This document shows positions 21,865-32,698 of a stretch of 64,000 nucleotides of DNA, piece by piece (position 1 is the stretch's first letter; each line of letters starts with the position of its first letter). Below the pieces are notes generated by a model. It worked only from the letters and a program-made list of their open reading frames with translations. It was not told the DNA's origin and ran no database searches. Origin of the DNA: Breviolum minutum Mf 1.05b.01 (Eukaryota > Sar > Dinophyceae > Suessiales > Symbiodiniaceae); contig DF240753.1 of assembly GCA_000507305.1 (NCBI GenBank), positions 62,001-126,000 of the forward strand, in the 5' to 3' direction. Position numbers and translations under genes: made by a program.

Positions 21865-21899
21865 TGAAAGCTCATGGAGCTGCACATGAAACAAACAAA

Positions 21900-22396
21900 T
21901 CATGAAGGCTCATTGAATTGCAAATGGAAACGCTCAGAGCCTGCTCTTTTGGAACCACGTGTTCACAAAGCCTAGTTTGCCATGGCCACCACCATTGCCG
22001 ACGCTAGTTTCCCCTGTCCAGTCCTGGCCGACAAAGATGCCAAGGTGATCCTGGCAAGGTAGAAAACAAATTGGTGCCTTCATGGGGTTGACATTTGGGC
22101 TTTCACTCAGCATGCCAAATTGTTCTCAATGCCACCCAGAAACCTCTCTTGGCCATGACTCCTGGTCTCCAAGAATCTGAAGATGACACCATCTTCCTGA
22201 AGCCAGCCACACAGTGGAAAAAATGTTTTTAGCTTAGTGGTTCCAACCTATCACTCCTAGACCTGTCTGACGAAGCCATTTTTGCAACACAGCGGACAAT
22301 GGATTTGACACACAAAGTCCCTCTAAGAAGTTTCACTTCCAACGAACCGCTCCAGATCCGGGACTGCGTCCTCCAGAAACTTGCGACTTCGATAGG
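21900..22396. other. Spacer
   Basis: No gene supported. A short plus-strand open stretch from ATG at about 21,980 (MATTIADASFPCPVLADKDA) ends after 26 codons. Confidence 0.4.
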
Positions 22397-23307
22397 TTAT
22401 GCTTCCAACGACCGTTTTCTCAGCTTGATGTGAACTGCGTTGAAATCTTCCAACCACTGATAGCACTCTTCAAGTACGTCAGCAGAATCGTCAACCAGAA
22501 ACGTCTGAAGGCCCGGCACGTTAAGAGATTCCCGAACGCTATAGATAACTGCGCTTTTGCCACTCCAACCAGTCGGTTCAGGTGTGATAATCACCCCACT
22601 CAGCCGAGGAAAAATGCTTTGCGTAGATTCTAAAGCGTCCAGAATATGCTGTAGGCGATCCCTGGTATATGACAGCACGAAAACAAAGAACTTGACACCC
22701 CGATCCGCCGCGTAATCAACGATTCTGCCAACTACTCCGACGTTTGCACCCGGGATTTTTCCAGTCTCGTATGTTGTCTCCGATGTAGCTCTGTCAAGCA
22801 CCTGATGAAAGTCAAGAAAAAGAATCCTCGTACTATTCGGTTCCGTTCCCGAAAAAATCAAGCGATCCCTTTGCTCAAAGTTCAACTCTTCCAGGTCGTC
22901 CACTGCACCGTAGATTTTAACTGCAGTTGGTAACGACACAGCAGTTTGAGCTACCGGTGGTGATGGTGTCGACGATGGAGCCGCTGCAAATGAACTTGAC
23001 GAAGTGTTTTCCAATCGCCTTTGTTCAAATACCTCAGAGTTGATCGTCACACGCGAGCCGGAAAGAAAGTTAAGCGCTTCAGGATTTCCACGGAGATATG
23101 GAAACCGAACAGATAAATGTCCAAGCCGTAAACCCTCTCTGATCCACGCAGCCTTCTGACGAAGACCTCTTTGACACCCACGAGGCCACCTGAAGATATC
23201 ACTTAGTGTTTGTAGTTCGCTTTCTGTATAAGCGCTACTATCACCAAGATCTGCACCAGATGCTGCTCCACTAGAAGTTGTCACGACTGCTTACGGCTGA
23301 TAACCAT
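22397..23307 (-). CDS. HAD-like protein, intronless, with relict spliced leader
   Basis: Open frame of about 295 codons (22,397-23,284), with HAD-fold motifs: motif I ILFLDFHQVLD, motif II FVLSYTRDR, and motif III/IV TFLVDDSADVLEEC. HAD phosphatases have D-x-D in motif I; here the second Asp is His, so ordinary phosphatase chemistry is doubtful. The N-terminal part holds SELQTLSDIFRWPRG and an S/P/A-rich linker. The frame has no Met codon at all: its first codon is GTG, while an ATG at 23,305-23,307 is out of frame by one or two bases, suggesting an early frameshift. A spliced-leader-like sequence sits 50-75 bp further upstream. Together these suggest a retroposed cDNA. Confidence 0.65.
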
Positions 23308-23358
23308 GTAAAACGTGGAAATACCAGTCCCGTCAGCAAAACGCTCAATCCTTTTTAG

Positions 23359-23380
23359 CCTTGAGCCAAATTCGTACGAG
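23359..23380 (-). other. Relict dinoflagellate spliced leader
   Basis: On the minus strand this reads TCGTACGAATTTGGCTCAAG followed by G. The dinoflagellate spliced leader is CCGTAGCCATTTTGGCTCAAG (established knowledge). Eleven 3' bases are identical and a CGTA block is kept further 5', with a few changes between. It lies just upstream of the HAD-like frame on the same strand, as expected for a reverse-transcribed, trans-spliced mRNA. Confidence 0.65.
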
Positions 23381-23515
23381 TGAAACCTTAAGTGATCAGC
23401 ATGCAATCATACCCGACTGGATTTCTATTCAACTAACAGTCGAAGTTAATTATTGCTACAGTCACTACCGGATGCACTTTGTGAAACGAATCTGCATGTA
23501 CGAAGTCTATCCTTT

Positions 23516-23548
23516 CAACCTCAGCCGAAATATTTTCGGCTGAGGTTG
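23516..23548. repeat. Perfect 14-15 bp palindrome
   Basis: CAACCTCAGCCGAAA, a short AT turn, then its exact complement. It lies about 210 bp upstream of the HAD-like frame. Role unknown. Confidence 0.85.
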
Positions 23549-23935
23549 GCCTAGCATGAGTCCTATGGGAGGTGCCTGTAGCATCGCTCCCTTATAGCAC
23601 AACATACACATATATGACATCATGATACAAGGTAGTATTTGGCCCACAATCTTTCTCCTTGTCCATTCTGTATTCAAGGATCGGATAACCCCACATGTTC
23701 CAAATTTCCCTCAGATACAGAGTTTAGGCAAAATGCAAAGCTTAGAAAAGGAATATGAAGAAGTAATGGAAATGACAAGGGGAAAGGAAAAGATGTAGTA
23801 AAAGAAAGAGCCGGAAAATGGTTGTGAAAATGATTGCCTTGTATTTTGTCTGTGTTGCTTGTGATGTTGGAATGAATTTCAGATACAATCTGGAATACCG
23901 GTGTAATAAGGAACAAGCTTGTAAAGCCATCAACT
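23549..23935. other. Spacer
   Basis: No gene seen. The minus-strand open frames running through it start in the adjacent microsatellite. Confidence 0.5.
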
Positions 23936-23940
23936 GAATG

Positions 23941-24027
23941 CAATACATACATACATACATACATACATACATACATACATACATACATACATACATACAT
24001 ACATACATACATACATACATACATACA

Positions 24028-24059
<32 letters not shown>

Positions 24060-24130
24060 CACATACGTACATACAGTATATTTTACATACGTACATACAT
24101 GCATACCTACATGCCTACATACCTCTACCG
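23941..24130. repeat. (CATA)n microsatellite
   Basis: A nearly pure ATAC tetranucleotide tract of about 115 bp (23,943-24,056) followed by degenerate CATACGTACATAC/CCTACATG words. Confidence 0.95.
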
Positions 24131-24159
24131 ACCTACGTACATACGTACATCGTAAACTG

Positions 24160-24425
24160 CAGCGGCGCCAATCCGACCCAGTTCGTCGCCGAGGTTACGC
24201 GGACATCTATGAAGGTCCTGAAACTACCACGCCTGCCACACAATTGGAGCCTGAGGTGCTGAAAGTGCCACGCCTGTCACGCGAAAGGCCGCGGCGCCAC
24301 AGGGGTCCCGCTTCGTCGCCGAGCTTCCGCGGACATCTATAATAGTCTATTAAGGTCCTGGAACTACCACGTCTGCATCGAGCCTGATGTGCTGAAAGTT
24401 TCACGCCTGTCACGTGCTGAAACTA
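24160..24425. repeat. Short duplicated block (GGACATCTAT)
   Basis: Two to three diverged copies of a unit with CTTCGTCGCCGAGGTTACGC-like, GGACATCTAT, AAGGTCCTG.AACTACCACG and GTGCTGAAAGT..CACGCCTGTCACG boxes. No gene seen. Confidence 0.65.
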
Positions 24426-24436
24426 CCACGCCTGTT

Positions 24437-24468
24437 GTGTTGTCTTGTGTTGTCTTGTGTTGTTGTTG

Positions 24469-24500
<32 letters not shown>

Positions 24501-24520
24501 GGTGGTGGTGGTGGTGGGGA
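24437..24520. repeat. (TGT)n / (TGG)n microsatellite
   Basis: TTGTGTTGTC words lead into TTG repeats and then TGG repeats. The glycine/valine-rich open frames on either strand are translations of this tract. Confidence 0.9.
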
Positions 24521-24896
24521 GAAGGAGCGAGGTGGTGAGGAGGACGAGGAGGAAGGTGAGGATCGGGAGGTGCCGCAACAAAAACAAAACCCCCGCAACA
24601 CAATGTGGGGAAAAGCTTTTTTTTTGGCGGGGTGGGGGAGTTTGTTGTGTATTTTTCGGTTGTTTTGTTTTTTTTGTTTTGGAGGATTTGAAGGGAATGA
24701 TTCTTGCGACCTTTTTTTTCAGTATAATTGTTGCAGGGTGTTTTTTTGGGGAAGAATTGTTGGGTGGTAGATGCTTTGGGGATACCCTGTTGCATGAATT
24801 TGATGTCTTATGTATCAGTTGTCCCCCTGGAAAAAATGTTGCAGAATTTGTATGAATTTGTAACATCTCCAACTCTGAGATGACCTTCAACAGATC

Positions 24897-25275
24897 TCAA
24901 TGTTGAATATGTTTCAATTTCTCCACGCAACCAGTCCCACATGGCTGCCACTTCGGACTTAGGATCATCTCCGATCCATACCAACAGGGCAGAGGGACTG
25001 GAGGTGTTGCCACCTGAAACCGTGAATCACAGTGAGTTGGATCCTGATTTTTGTGAGACTGAGCTTCAGACCTTCGTAAGCAGTAGATAACGGACCCTGA
25101 CAACACAGGGCATCACTGAAAAGAGCATTTTAGTCCAACCATGGTAGATCACATGTAAATTATCAGTAGATGGATATGATATGATATACATCCACATTCT
25201 GGTATCAAACATAAGACAACAACAACGACACACCTTTTTTAAGCAGCTTGCTGCCTCAGGGCTCATGGCTGCCAC
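24897..25275 (-). CDS. Possible exons of an unknown protein
   Basis: Minus-strand open stretches, e.g. LRRSEAQSHKNQDPTHCDSR and WYGSEMILSPKWQPCGTGCV ending at a stop at 24,897. They are co-oriented with the gene block upstream. Weak evidence: no domain recognised. Confidence 0.25.
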
Positions 25276-25539
25276 AGACTAGTCAGTGAAGAGCAAGTTC
25301 CTGGGAAAAGGGATCAAACAACATCAACAGTAGAGGAAATTTAAAAAAATCACCACCTCACGAGTTCAGACTTCTCTGCGAAGCATGAAAAGTTTGCGAG
25401 CAGCACCAGGGTAGCACTATGTTGGATGTAGCCAACCGTCACAGGTAACACGAGTCATAACCATGACACACACAAGGTTTGATGGTGATCATCAAGAAGC
25501 TAAGAAGGAACAGTTGGACCAATGACTTCCAAACGATTC

Positions 25540-25900
25540 ACGTTGCTGTCCAAGGTTCAGCCAGTCGGACTTCAGCTTATCACGCTCGTCCTCCTCTCTC
25601 TTCTTGGCAGCCTCCTCTTCCTCACCAAAAATGGGTGAAGGATCAGACTCCAAATTTCTGAATACCTTCCAGGAACTGTTCCTATGGCTGAGCTATACCG
25701 GATATGAGGCTATAACCATATTAATATCATAATCTATATAATATATGTCTCCTCATCTTATCATATCAATTTCTCACTTTATGTGCACCAAGAGCAGACT
25801 ACTTCAGCTTGTTTTCTCAGATCACACCTTCATCTTGGCTTGCTTCTCCATCTCAGCCTTCTGTTCCTGATGAGACAGTGTCAGCTCCTCCTGAAGGGTG
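25540..25900 (-). CDS. Coiled-coil exons, minus strand
   Basis: Two short exon-like pieces with strong charged-helix composition: EELTLSHQEQKAEMEKQAKM (about 25,829-25,891, after a CAG acceptor and before a GTGTGA donor) and EEEEAAKKREEDERDKLKSD (about 25,560-25,630). They look like successive exons of a coiled-coil protein downstream of the MECR-like gene. Protein identity unknown. Confidence 0.4.
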
Positions 25901-26499
25901 GGGAAGATGAGCACCACCTGCATCGCCACTGGAGAATCCAACAAAGATCAATCCGGAAGTGGTTTTACAAATCATCTGTGTTTTCAGGTCCCAACTCATC
26001 TCTTGCACTCAACATTCCAGATGAGTTGGCTCATCATCTATGGCTCCCCAAAAACAATACCTCATCCGACTCATCCCCTCCTCTAAGATCTCTAAGCCTC
26101 TAAGCCCTCTGCCTGGGTGTCTGCTGCATCGGCTCGAGAGAAAGCATCGCTGGCATCTTCGCCCACTTTGTTCACGGTGTCCAGCACAAACTTGTTGGCA
26201 CGCACCAACTTTGTCCTGTGCTGTACCAAAAAGGAACCAACAAAAAACTGCCAGGAAATAACAAGAGGCTCCAGCTTTTGGAATCGACATGGGATCTTCC
26301 ATAATCCTCTGCAAAAAAGCTGATACTTGCGACAAACGACTGCATAAAAATGTATAAGAGTGTTCATGTTCGTGCATAGAGCTGACATGGTTTGATAGAA
26401 TGTCTTTTGGGGGTCCACAGTCAGGCCAATGACGGCTGTAGCATTTGTTGCCAAACTACACAAGCTAGAAATGGATGGCACCTTCAGCAGTAACTGAAA

Positions 26500-27690
26500 A
26501 GAACGGTCCCCTATTTCACTCTTATCCGTCTGCATGTCCTCCACTTTTCCTCGCCCAGGCGCATTCTCCCTGACCGCCATCATCTTTTTGGCGTTTCCAG
26601 ACAAGGCATGGACCCACCTAGCAATGTTGAAGCCAACGATTCGTCCACCCCAGGCTGCCAAAAGTGGTGGTGAGATCTCCAATGGCTGAGCCACACCATG
26701 GCCATAGACCACAATTTGGGCATCCTTGTCTCCTGTCCAAACCACCCTTGGTGAACGAAAGCAATGAGAAACCCTCCACAAACCGCTTCAGAAACCAGAG
26801 GCTTCAGATGCTGAAAAAATGAATTATGAACATTCACTTTCGTACCACAGCTACTCGCACCCATGGAAACCCCTGTCCTGACTGCAAGCATTGGATAAGT
26901 TGTTCACAAGAATCTCTTGTAGCAATGCCATCCAACGCCAACTTGGGTAGCATTCGCTGATTTCGATCCCTCCAACGCAGCAGAGCCACCGCATCGGGGA
27001 AAACCTCTTCAGCTCCCATGGTCACCAACAACTCGCTGATACGTTCATACTGCTGACGCACCGTGGGAGGTGCAGCTGCACGGCTATCTACATCTGCCCA
27101 AGCAGATTTGGAGCCATACTCGCCCTTGGCCAAATTCTTTGGTGAGCCCGGCAAGGACAACATGCACAACGGCTTCAACTTCAACAACCCGAGGCTGATA
27201 AGTGTGCAGCATTCAGCAGCACTGAGTCCCCAGGCTTCAACTTGGAGCCGAACTGATCCAGCACTGTGTAGGCACAAACAATGGTAGGCGTCAAGCAAAT
27301 CTGTTCAGGAATTAGCTCATCTAGAATCTTGTTGGGAATTCTCAACAAGTCTTCCTCTCCGCAGGTCCTTGTCAAATGCGCTCATTTCATGGGTCAGAAC
27401 TTAGAACTCAAAAGAAAAAGTGCTTTCAGCAATCATCCCCCCAAAAACCTACAGCCAGGTCTCAGTAGGGTCCGGGCTGTGCCAATTGGACGTGAGGAAG
27501 AGAACTTGGCCGGCTTCGGTAGCACCAACACAGGATCAGTGGCCTGCAAGTCTTCCACACGAGTGCCAGCCTGTTCTACTCGACCCACACCTGTGACGCC
27601 CAAACAAACTCCTGTCTTCTTCAAATCTGCATAAACCATGGACTCATCCACTGGAACGGCCAACATATGCACCAACACCTGGCCAGCTCA
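26500..27690 (-). CDS. Mitochondrial enoyl-CoA reductase-like (MECR/ETR1), multi-exon
   Basis: Exon pieces of a zinc-free MDR reductase in the right order on the minus strand: VLVHMLAVPVDES, GVTGVGRVEQAGTRVEDLQA and DPVLVLP (27,440-27,685); LLRIPNKILDELIPEQICLT, VLDQFGSKLKPGDSVLLNAA (27,200-27,370); LLKLKPLCMLSLPG, then ISELLVTMGAEEVFPDAV and LPKLALDGIA (26,890-27,215); and IVVYGHGVAQPLEISPPLLA with GRIVGFNIARWV (26,590-26,720). These match the MECR/ETR1 family: the nucleotide-binding fold, the 'LNCVGG' region and the C-terminal 'RGFWLSRW' region. In other eukaryotes the enzyme reduces trans-2-enoyl thioesters with NADPH in mitochondrial fatty acid synthesis. Exon borders are approximate. Part of the glycine-rich nucleotide loop after LLNAA is not visible, perhaps in a missed exon. 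Confidence 0.7.
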
Positions 27691-27799
27691 GTTCTGGAAA
27701 GAACTTTGAGAGGAATCATGAATCATATTTGACATATTTGTTTGCCCCTTGGCTTCTTTGTGGATCATAAATCATCTCCGAAGCCTCAGCTTTTTCACT

Positions 27800-28100
27800 G
27801 GTTAAGCGGTTCTTTTGGGTGGAAAAATCAGAAAATCTGCCATCCAAAACTTCCACTTGCCCACACTTCCAATCACCTCATCGTGGTCAATGCTCTTCTT
27901 CAAAGGTCGAGGCTTCACCTGCACCTGCACAGCACCACCTAAGGCTTGGCCATAAGCATCGTCTTGGGAGAGCCCAAGACATGTTGTACAGGACCTGGAT
28001 GATTGATCCTCAGATTTCACCAAAGGGATCCGTTGGGAAACGAAAAAACGAAAGGGGAAGAGGTTCAAAGAAATGTGTTGCACATTAAGAGTGACTATGA
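27800..28100 (-). CDS. Possible exon, unknown
   Basis: Minus-strand open stretch reading SCTTCLGLSQDDAYGQALGG, AVQVQVKPRPLKKSIDHDEV. It could be an upstream exon of the MECR-like gene or a last exon of the gene further upstream. No motif recognised. Confidence 0.3.
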
Positions 28101-28255
28101 GTGACCTACAAATTGCATGATCTGTGTTGCCTTCTGATGATTTAACATGAGAGGAACCATCCAGCCTTTTCAACACTGTTTCCACATGGAAGATATAGGT
28201 TTTTTTTTGGCTTTAGAGCAATGCTCTTATTGAAGTGGCACACTGTGACTGCTGT

Positions 28256-28650
28256 TTAGCCAAGGTTCTTCGTGGCCAGCTCTGATGCATTGAAGAGGTG
28301 GGTCTTCATAAAGTCCTTGTCAGTCAACACCTGGAGGAAAAGCACCGTTTTTTTGTCGAGAAAACTTGGCTGTTTCAGCAAGTTGAAACGAGTTGGAAGG
28401 TGCAACTCATTGAACTTGGAATTCGCCGAATTCGATGACTTTAGCACTTAGTAACTTAGGTTTTTTGGATCGTCATTCTAAGTTAGGATTGGTACTTCTG
28501 TTGTCGCGATGAAAGGCTTGTTGCGAGACACCATGGCTTGTTGATCTCTCTGACGAAGCCATTCAGCAAATCCTTCCTCATGAGTCTGGGTGCCCTGGAT
28601 GATGCGATCCTGTAGACTGATGATGGCCTTCTCATCCTGTTCCTGCAGGA
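28256..28650 (-). CDS. Candidate downstream exons of the J-domain gene
   Basis: One exon begins after TCCTGCAG at about 28,646 and reads EQDEKAIISLQDRIIQGTQT, HEEGFAEWLRQRDQQAMVSR (to about 28,490), an amphipathic helix. Another, after CCTCCAG at about 28,330, reads VLTDKDFMKTHLFNASELAT and ends at a stop at 28,256. They lie 200-900 bp downstream of the J domain in the same direction. Linking them to that gene is inference. Confidence 0.4.
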
Positions 28651-28859
28651 CCCAGGAAGTGGAGAGTTTAAACAGTTTCAGCAGCCGCAGCCACTATTGG
28701 TTTGCAAGTGTCTGACATTTCATGGGAGCAAATACTAGCAAATACATCCAAATACTGTATGGTATGGAAGTTTAGTGTACATTATACAGATACATCATTA
28801 CCATTGCTGTATTTTCCTCTGAGTGGATACCTTTTGGATACCTTTTGAAACAGCACTGC

Positions 28860-29158
28860 TCCAACTCCACCCAGCCAAGTTCCTTGGTTCGGGCCTGAAA
28901 ATGGTGTCTGCCTCCTGCAAAGCCCTCCACAAATTCCTCCTCCGCGCTCTTTTCCGCGCGGCCAGTGGTGTCATAGCGCCGTCGCTTCTCGGTATCCGTC
29001 AGGACGTTGTAGGCTTTGTTCAGCAACTGGAACTTCTTGGGATCACCACCTTTGTCAGGATGCTCAGCTAGAACCTTGGCTCGAAATTTGGACCTGATCT
29101 CATGCAAGGTAGCATTGCGGTCCACTCCGATGAGCTGATAATAATCTGGTTCTGCCAT
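28860..29158 (-). CDS. J-domain (DnaJ/HSP40-type) protein, first exon
   Basis: Starts at ATG 29,156-29,158 (MAEPDYYQLIGVDRNATLHE). A complete J domain covers about residues 4-70: helix I-II DYYQLIGVDRNATLHEIRSK, the HPD tripeptide at residues 33-35 (VLAEHPDKGGD), and helix III-IV FQLLNKAYNVLTDTEKRRRY DT. HPD contacts and stimulates Hsp70 ATPase (established for the family). No Gly/Phe or zinc region follows, so it is a class C type. The frame goes on past GGRHHFQARTKELGWVELEQ to an AAAG|GTATCC donor near 28,847; further exons should follow. A TTTCTGGCAG acceptor-like sequence lies about 60 bp upstream and could take the spliced leader. Confidence 0.85.
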
Positions 29159-29439
29159 GGTGCTTTGTCAGGCGACCGTACAAAACCGGTTGGAACGAAC
29201 CTATGACTTGGGCGAACCTGCCAGAAATGATGACATGATGAGAAAACATCTCAACCCAGACTTGCCACCAGAAAACTGTTAGATCCTAAGCAAAGTGCTA
29301 TGAAAAAAACTTTCTGAATGTTTCTCACCACAACATCCAAGAGTCAGAAGAATCCATTCCTAGTGCTTCAACTGTGCGCCCCAAACAAAGCCTAGCAACT
29401 GAGTGGTCAACATCGCCTCACCTAAGGCTCAGACAATCA

Positions 29440-30099
29440 GAGTCTAGACCTCATCGCAATCAACTGAGACACCCCCACTTTTTCTTGGAAGAAAAAAAGA
29501 TTGGACCTGATTCCTGATTTTATGTCTTCTGTACTGCACTTTTCCCTGATGGAGTTGGTGATATCGCTTCAACTGGAACGTCCAAATCATAGCTCGAAGA
29601 TTTCCCCCAAATCCAAGGAACTCCGCACCAAAATCGATGGATGCTTGGTGTCCTTGGCAAGGCTCAGGGTTTTCCAAGTTTTCCTTTGCGACCAAAAACT
29701 CTTCGTCACACAAGCGACAAGCGGAAAGGTTTCATCGAAGTGAAGTTTTCCGTGGCTCCCGGCCGAAGCTCCATACCACAAGGCATCCACCAACTTGTCT
29801 TGATCTTCTGTGCACACCTGAAAGGGTTGTATCTTATGATGAATCTTATGGACATTCCCAACCCAAACACCATGTTGCCCAGTGATGGGATTCAAATTTA
29901 TGCCTTTCAAAGATGCAGTGATGCCTACACTGGACCCTTGCAGGGTCAAGCCGTGGAAACTATCATTTTGGTCCCAAACCCCAAAAGCTGACCTGATATT
30001 CTGCGCCAATGTCCATGGCGCAAGGTTTCTGCAACTCTGAATCCACATGATGCATGAAATGATGATCATACCAAACCAACCACCCAAATTCAATTTCAA
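29440..30099 (-). other. Exon-like region with a GT10-related phrase
   Basis: Minus-strand frame of about 170 codons with QVCTEDQDKLVDALWYGASA, GSHGKLHFDETFPLVAC and a second frame with CDEEFLVAKENLENP. The phrase HGKLHFDET closely resembles HGKLQFDET in the fucosyltransferase exon at 32.7-33.2 kb, which suggests a diverged duplicate or related gene. The rest of the family motifs are missing, so I do not call it a gene. Confidence 0.3.
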
Positions 30100-32695
30100 A
30101 AAACGTACCTGAAACTGCTTGTTTTAAGACACATGGGTTTTAAAATCAAATTGTCGGAACCAAAACAGATGAGCATTCATGGAAAAAATGGATTCATCCT
30201 TGTGGAGGCATATGTTTTCTCTTTCCTTTGACTCAAAGGCTCCAGGTCAGTCGCTGTAGAAACAAAGCATTATGGCTTCACAATTGACATCAAAAAACTG
30301 AAATGCATGCTTACATATCTTCAAACAGCCGGATTCCAACACGAATTCGAAGCATTCAAAGGTTCATGGTTTCCACTGCGGTCCCCAATGACACGCAAAC
30401 CGAAACCAGATTTTTTTTAAACTCCACTCTGCGAAGACTGCAGGCAACAAGTCTCTCTGGACCCAGGTCCTTCCAAGTGAACATCACAAACAATGGACAA
30501 GGAAGTCTGCAAACCAGGACATCAAAAAATGGAAATCCGCGAAACAAACCAATCGCAACACAAAAAAGAAAACTTCTCTGCTGAAACCGGCTGAGGTCCA
30601 CAGAGATTCACAAAACACAAGATTTGCGTGGCCTGTGGCGCCACATAGGAATAAATCTAAGCTAGAGGAAAGGATCCTGTAGTTATCATATGATGACAAA
30701 CCAAACATGGGCTGTACATGTCAACTATCGACTCAATATGGTATTAGTATGAAACCGAGGTATGCAAACAAAAACGATTTCATACCCATGAAGGCATGAT
30801 TTGACATGCACAAAGGCATGATATTGTTTCACTGCTGTGATATTCTTTGGTTTTATCATTCAACTCCCGGTTGAACGCCGCGGTTTTTCACGGAAGCGGG
30901 TCCACTCCCCGAAGCACGCAACATGAAGCGCCCAAGAAATCGGTCGACCAACAATGTTGGGACATTCAACGATGACAACACAACATGTTTGAATCAGTTT
31001 GCAAATATTTTTTGTGTTTCAATGGTTTAAAATGTTTAAAAAATCTAATGGCGTTCTTTTGAAAACATGAAATTGTGGAAACTGGCCGGGTGATGTGCAT
31101 GAATCTGTCATCATGAGAATGGAATGGAACTGGCATTAATTTGACATTGATTTGCTTGATCTATAAATCTGACATGGTATCTGAATTTTTCATTCATTGC
31201 TGGATTCCAGGGTGGAATCCATTCTGGTTGAAATGTTTCTGTTTTCGATGATTTTTTCACCGAAAACTTGATCAACAAGCAAAAAAACGCTTGGACCAAT
31301 CTGCGCCAACCGATGGTTGTTGTTGGTTCTTTGGTTTCTCCACTTCCATGCAAAGCTGGCACGCCTGAAGATTCTGTTCCTCCTCTTCTGTGTTTACCCA
31401 CGACGTCTTCCGCCATTCGAAATAAGAGTTGTAAAGTTCCCTGAGCTGACAGACTGGCTTCGCATTTTGCTGGGTTTATTTTGGGCAAGTTGTGGTTTTG
31501 AAAGTCAAAAAGTTAATATCATCACATGCATTTTGAAAGGAAATCACTCATATAGGTATGTATATATATATTTTTTTTTTGAATATTTGTGTTACACTCT
31601 CACACATTCGTCTCGGTCGTGGCGTGAGACCGGTCACTGGGTAAGCAGGTTGTCTGGCCAAGGAACCAAAAAGCTGAAACGAATTAACAAGGAACCAAAA
31701 AGCCACGCATCGGAACTTGCCCCCGACACAAAGAGTCAACGTGTTGACACGTGTTGCTGTGTCGTTTCCACACGACAAAAAAACGTGTTAAGGGGACCGA
31801 GCCGAAGGTAAAACAAAACCGTCTCGTCGTCAACCGTTTTCCACTCACCCCCATGAAAGACGGGAGGCAACAACGACGTATCAAACAAGAAACCCCAAAA
31901 CAACTCCAACCACGAGGTATCAACACAGGTACCACATTGAAACTGATCAGAAAATGATCAAAAAAAATTAAAATAGACAAATGAATGAGGAATGTGCCAT
32001 CGTAGGGGATGGCAATTTGGAAAGTCATATATAACCTCAAAAATACAAAAATGATCAAACATGGTTAAAACTGATCAAAAATGATCAACAAATATAACCA
32101 AAAATGAGAAAACCGAAAAAAAAAAAAACACAAAAAACAAAAAAAACTGAGGGACATGTCTCAGCCAGAGTTTCCCCAGAGCCTTTTGATTTTTTTGCTT
32201 TTTTTTGTTTTTTATATTTTTTTGGTCTTCTGGAGGTTTTTTTGATTGTTGCATGTTTGACTTCCAAGGGTCCTGGGAAATTGTTTTGTTGGTGTGTTTG
32301 GTTTCTCGGGTTTCTTATTTCATTGTCTTTCAGATGCAAATGAAGCAGTCACAAATGCAAGGCTGCAAAAGGTAGATCTTGCGGGGGGGGGGGGGGTGGG
32401 GTCTTCCAAATACCTTTTGACAACATGTTTTGGGTATGATTTGGGGGCGTTTTCACACCTCCTAGGTGTTTTGGAAGCCTAAAAAATGTGGCTGAAAGGT
32501 TGTATGCGAATCATCTTCAGCAAATCTATAAACATTTTGAGCGGAAGCTAATTTCGACCGAAATTGCAGCCGAACTGGGAACAGTGTGATAAGTTCCTGT
32601 CGAGGCGTGAAACAAGGCCTATTTCTTTCTATTTCCTATCTATTTCCTATGCATGTTTTACAATTAACAAACTTAAACAACGATGAAGCGGTTTC
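30100..32695. other. No gene recognised
   Basis: AT-rich sequence with scattered short open frames. Simple tracts: ATATATATAT(T)n at 31,561-31,582, poly-A at 32,116-32,150, and a G run of about 14 at 32,382-32,396. It may be intron or intergenic DNA between the fucosyltransferase gene and the J-domain gene. Confidence 0.4.
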
Positions 32696-32698
32696 AGG

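Larger units (their letters stand above)
18382..21881. repeat. Cluster B hairpin family (AGCxx-loop-xxGCT)
   Basis: Short hairpins between exons: AGCTC-AAT-GAGCT (18,382), AGCAC-TTG-GTGCT (19,024), AGCTC-AAA-GAGCT (19,234), AGCTC-CAA-GAGCT (19,259), AGCAC-CCA-GTGCT (21,385) and AGCTC-ATG-GAGCT (21,869), plus weaker copies at 19,205, 20,858, 20,879 and 21,096. Most are preceded by TTCAA or TTGAA and followed by GA or GCA. The fourth stem pair changes from A-T to T-A while staying paired. Confidence 0.8.

Noticed and set aside
23516-23548. Rho-independent terminator
   Set aside because: A perfect stem, but no U tract, and the genome is eukaryotic.
23674-24342. Long Tyr-Val-Cys-Met and Ile-His-Thr-Tyr repeat proteins
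   Set aside because: Translations of the CATA microsatellite on both strands.
24364-24890. Val/Gly- and Thr/Asn/Pro-rich frames on both strands
   Set aside because: Translations of TTG/TGG microsatellite DNA.
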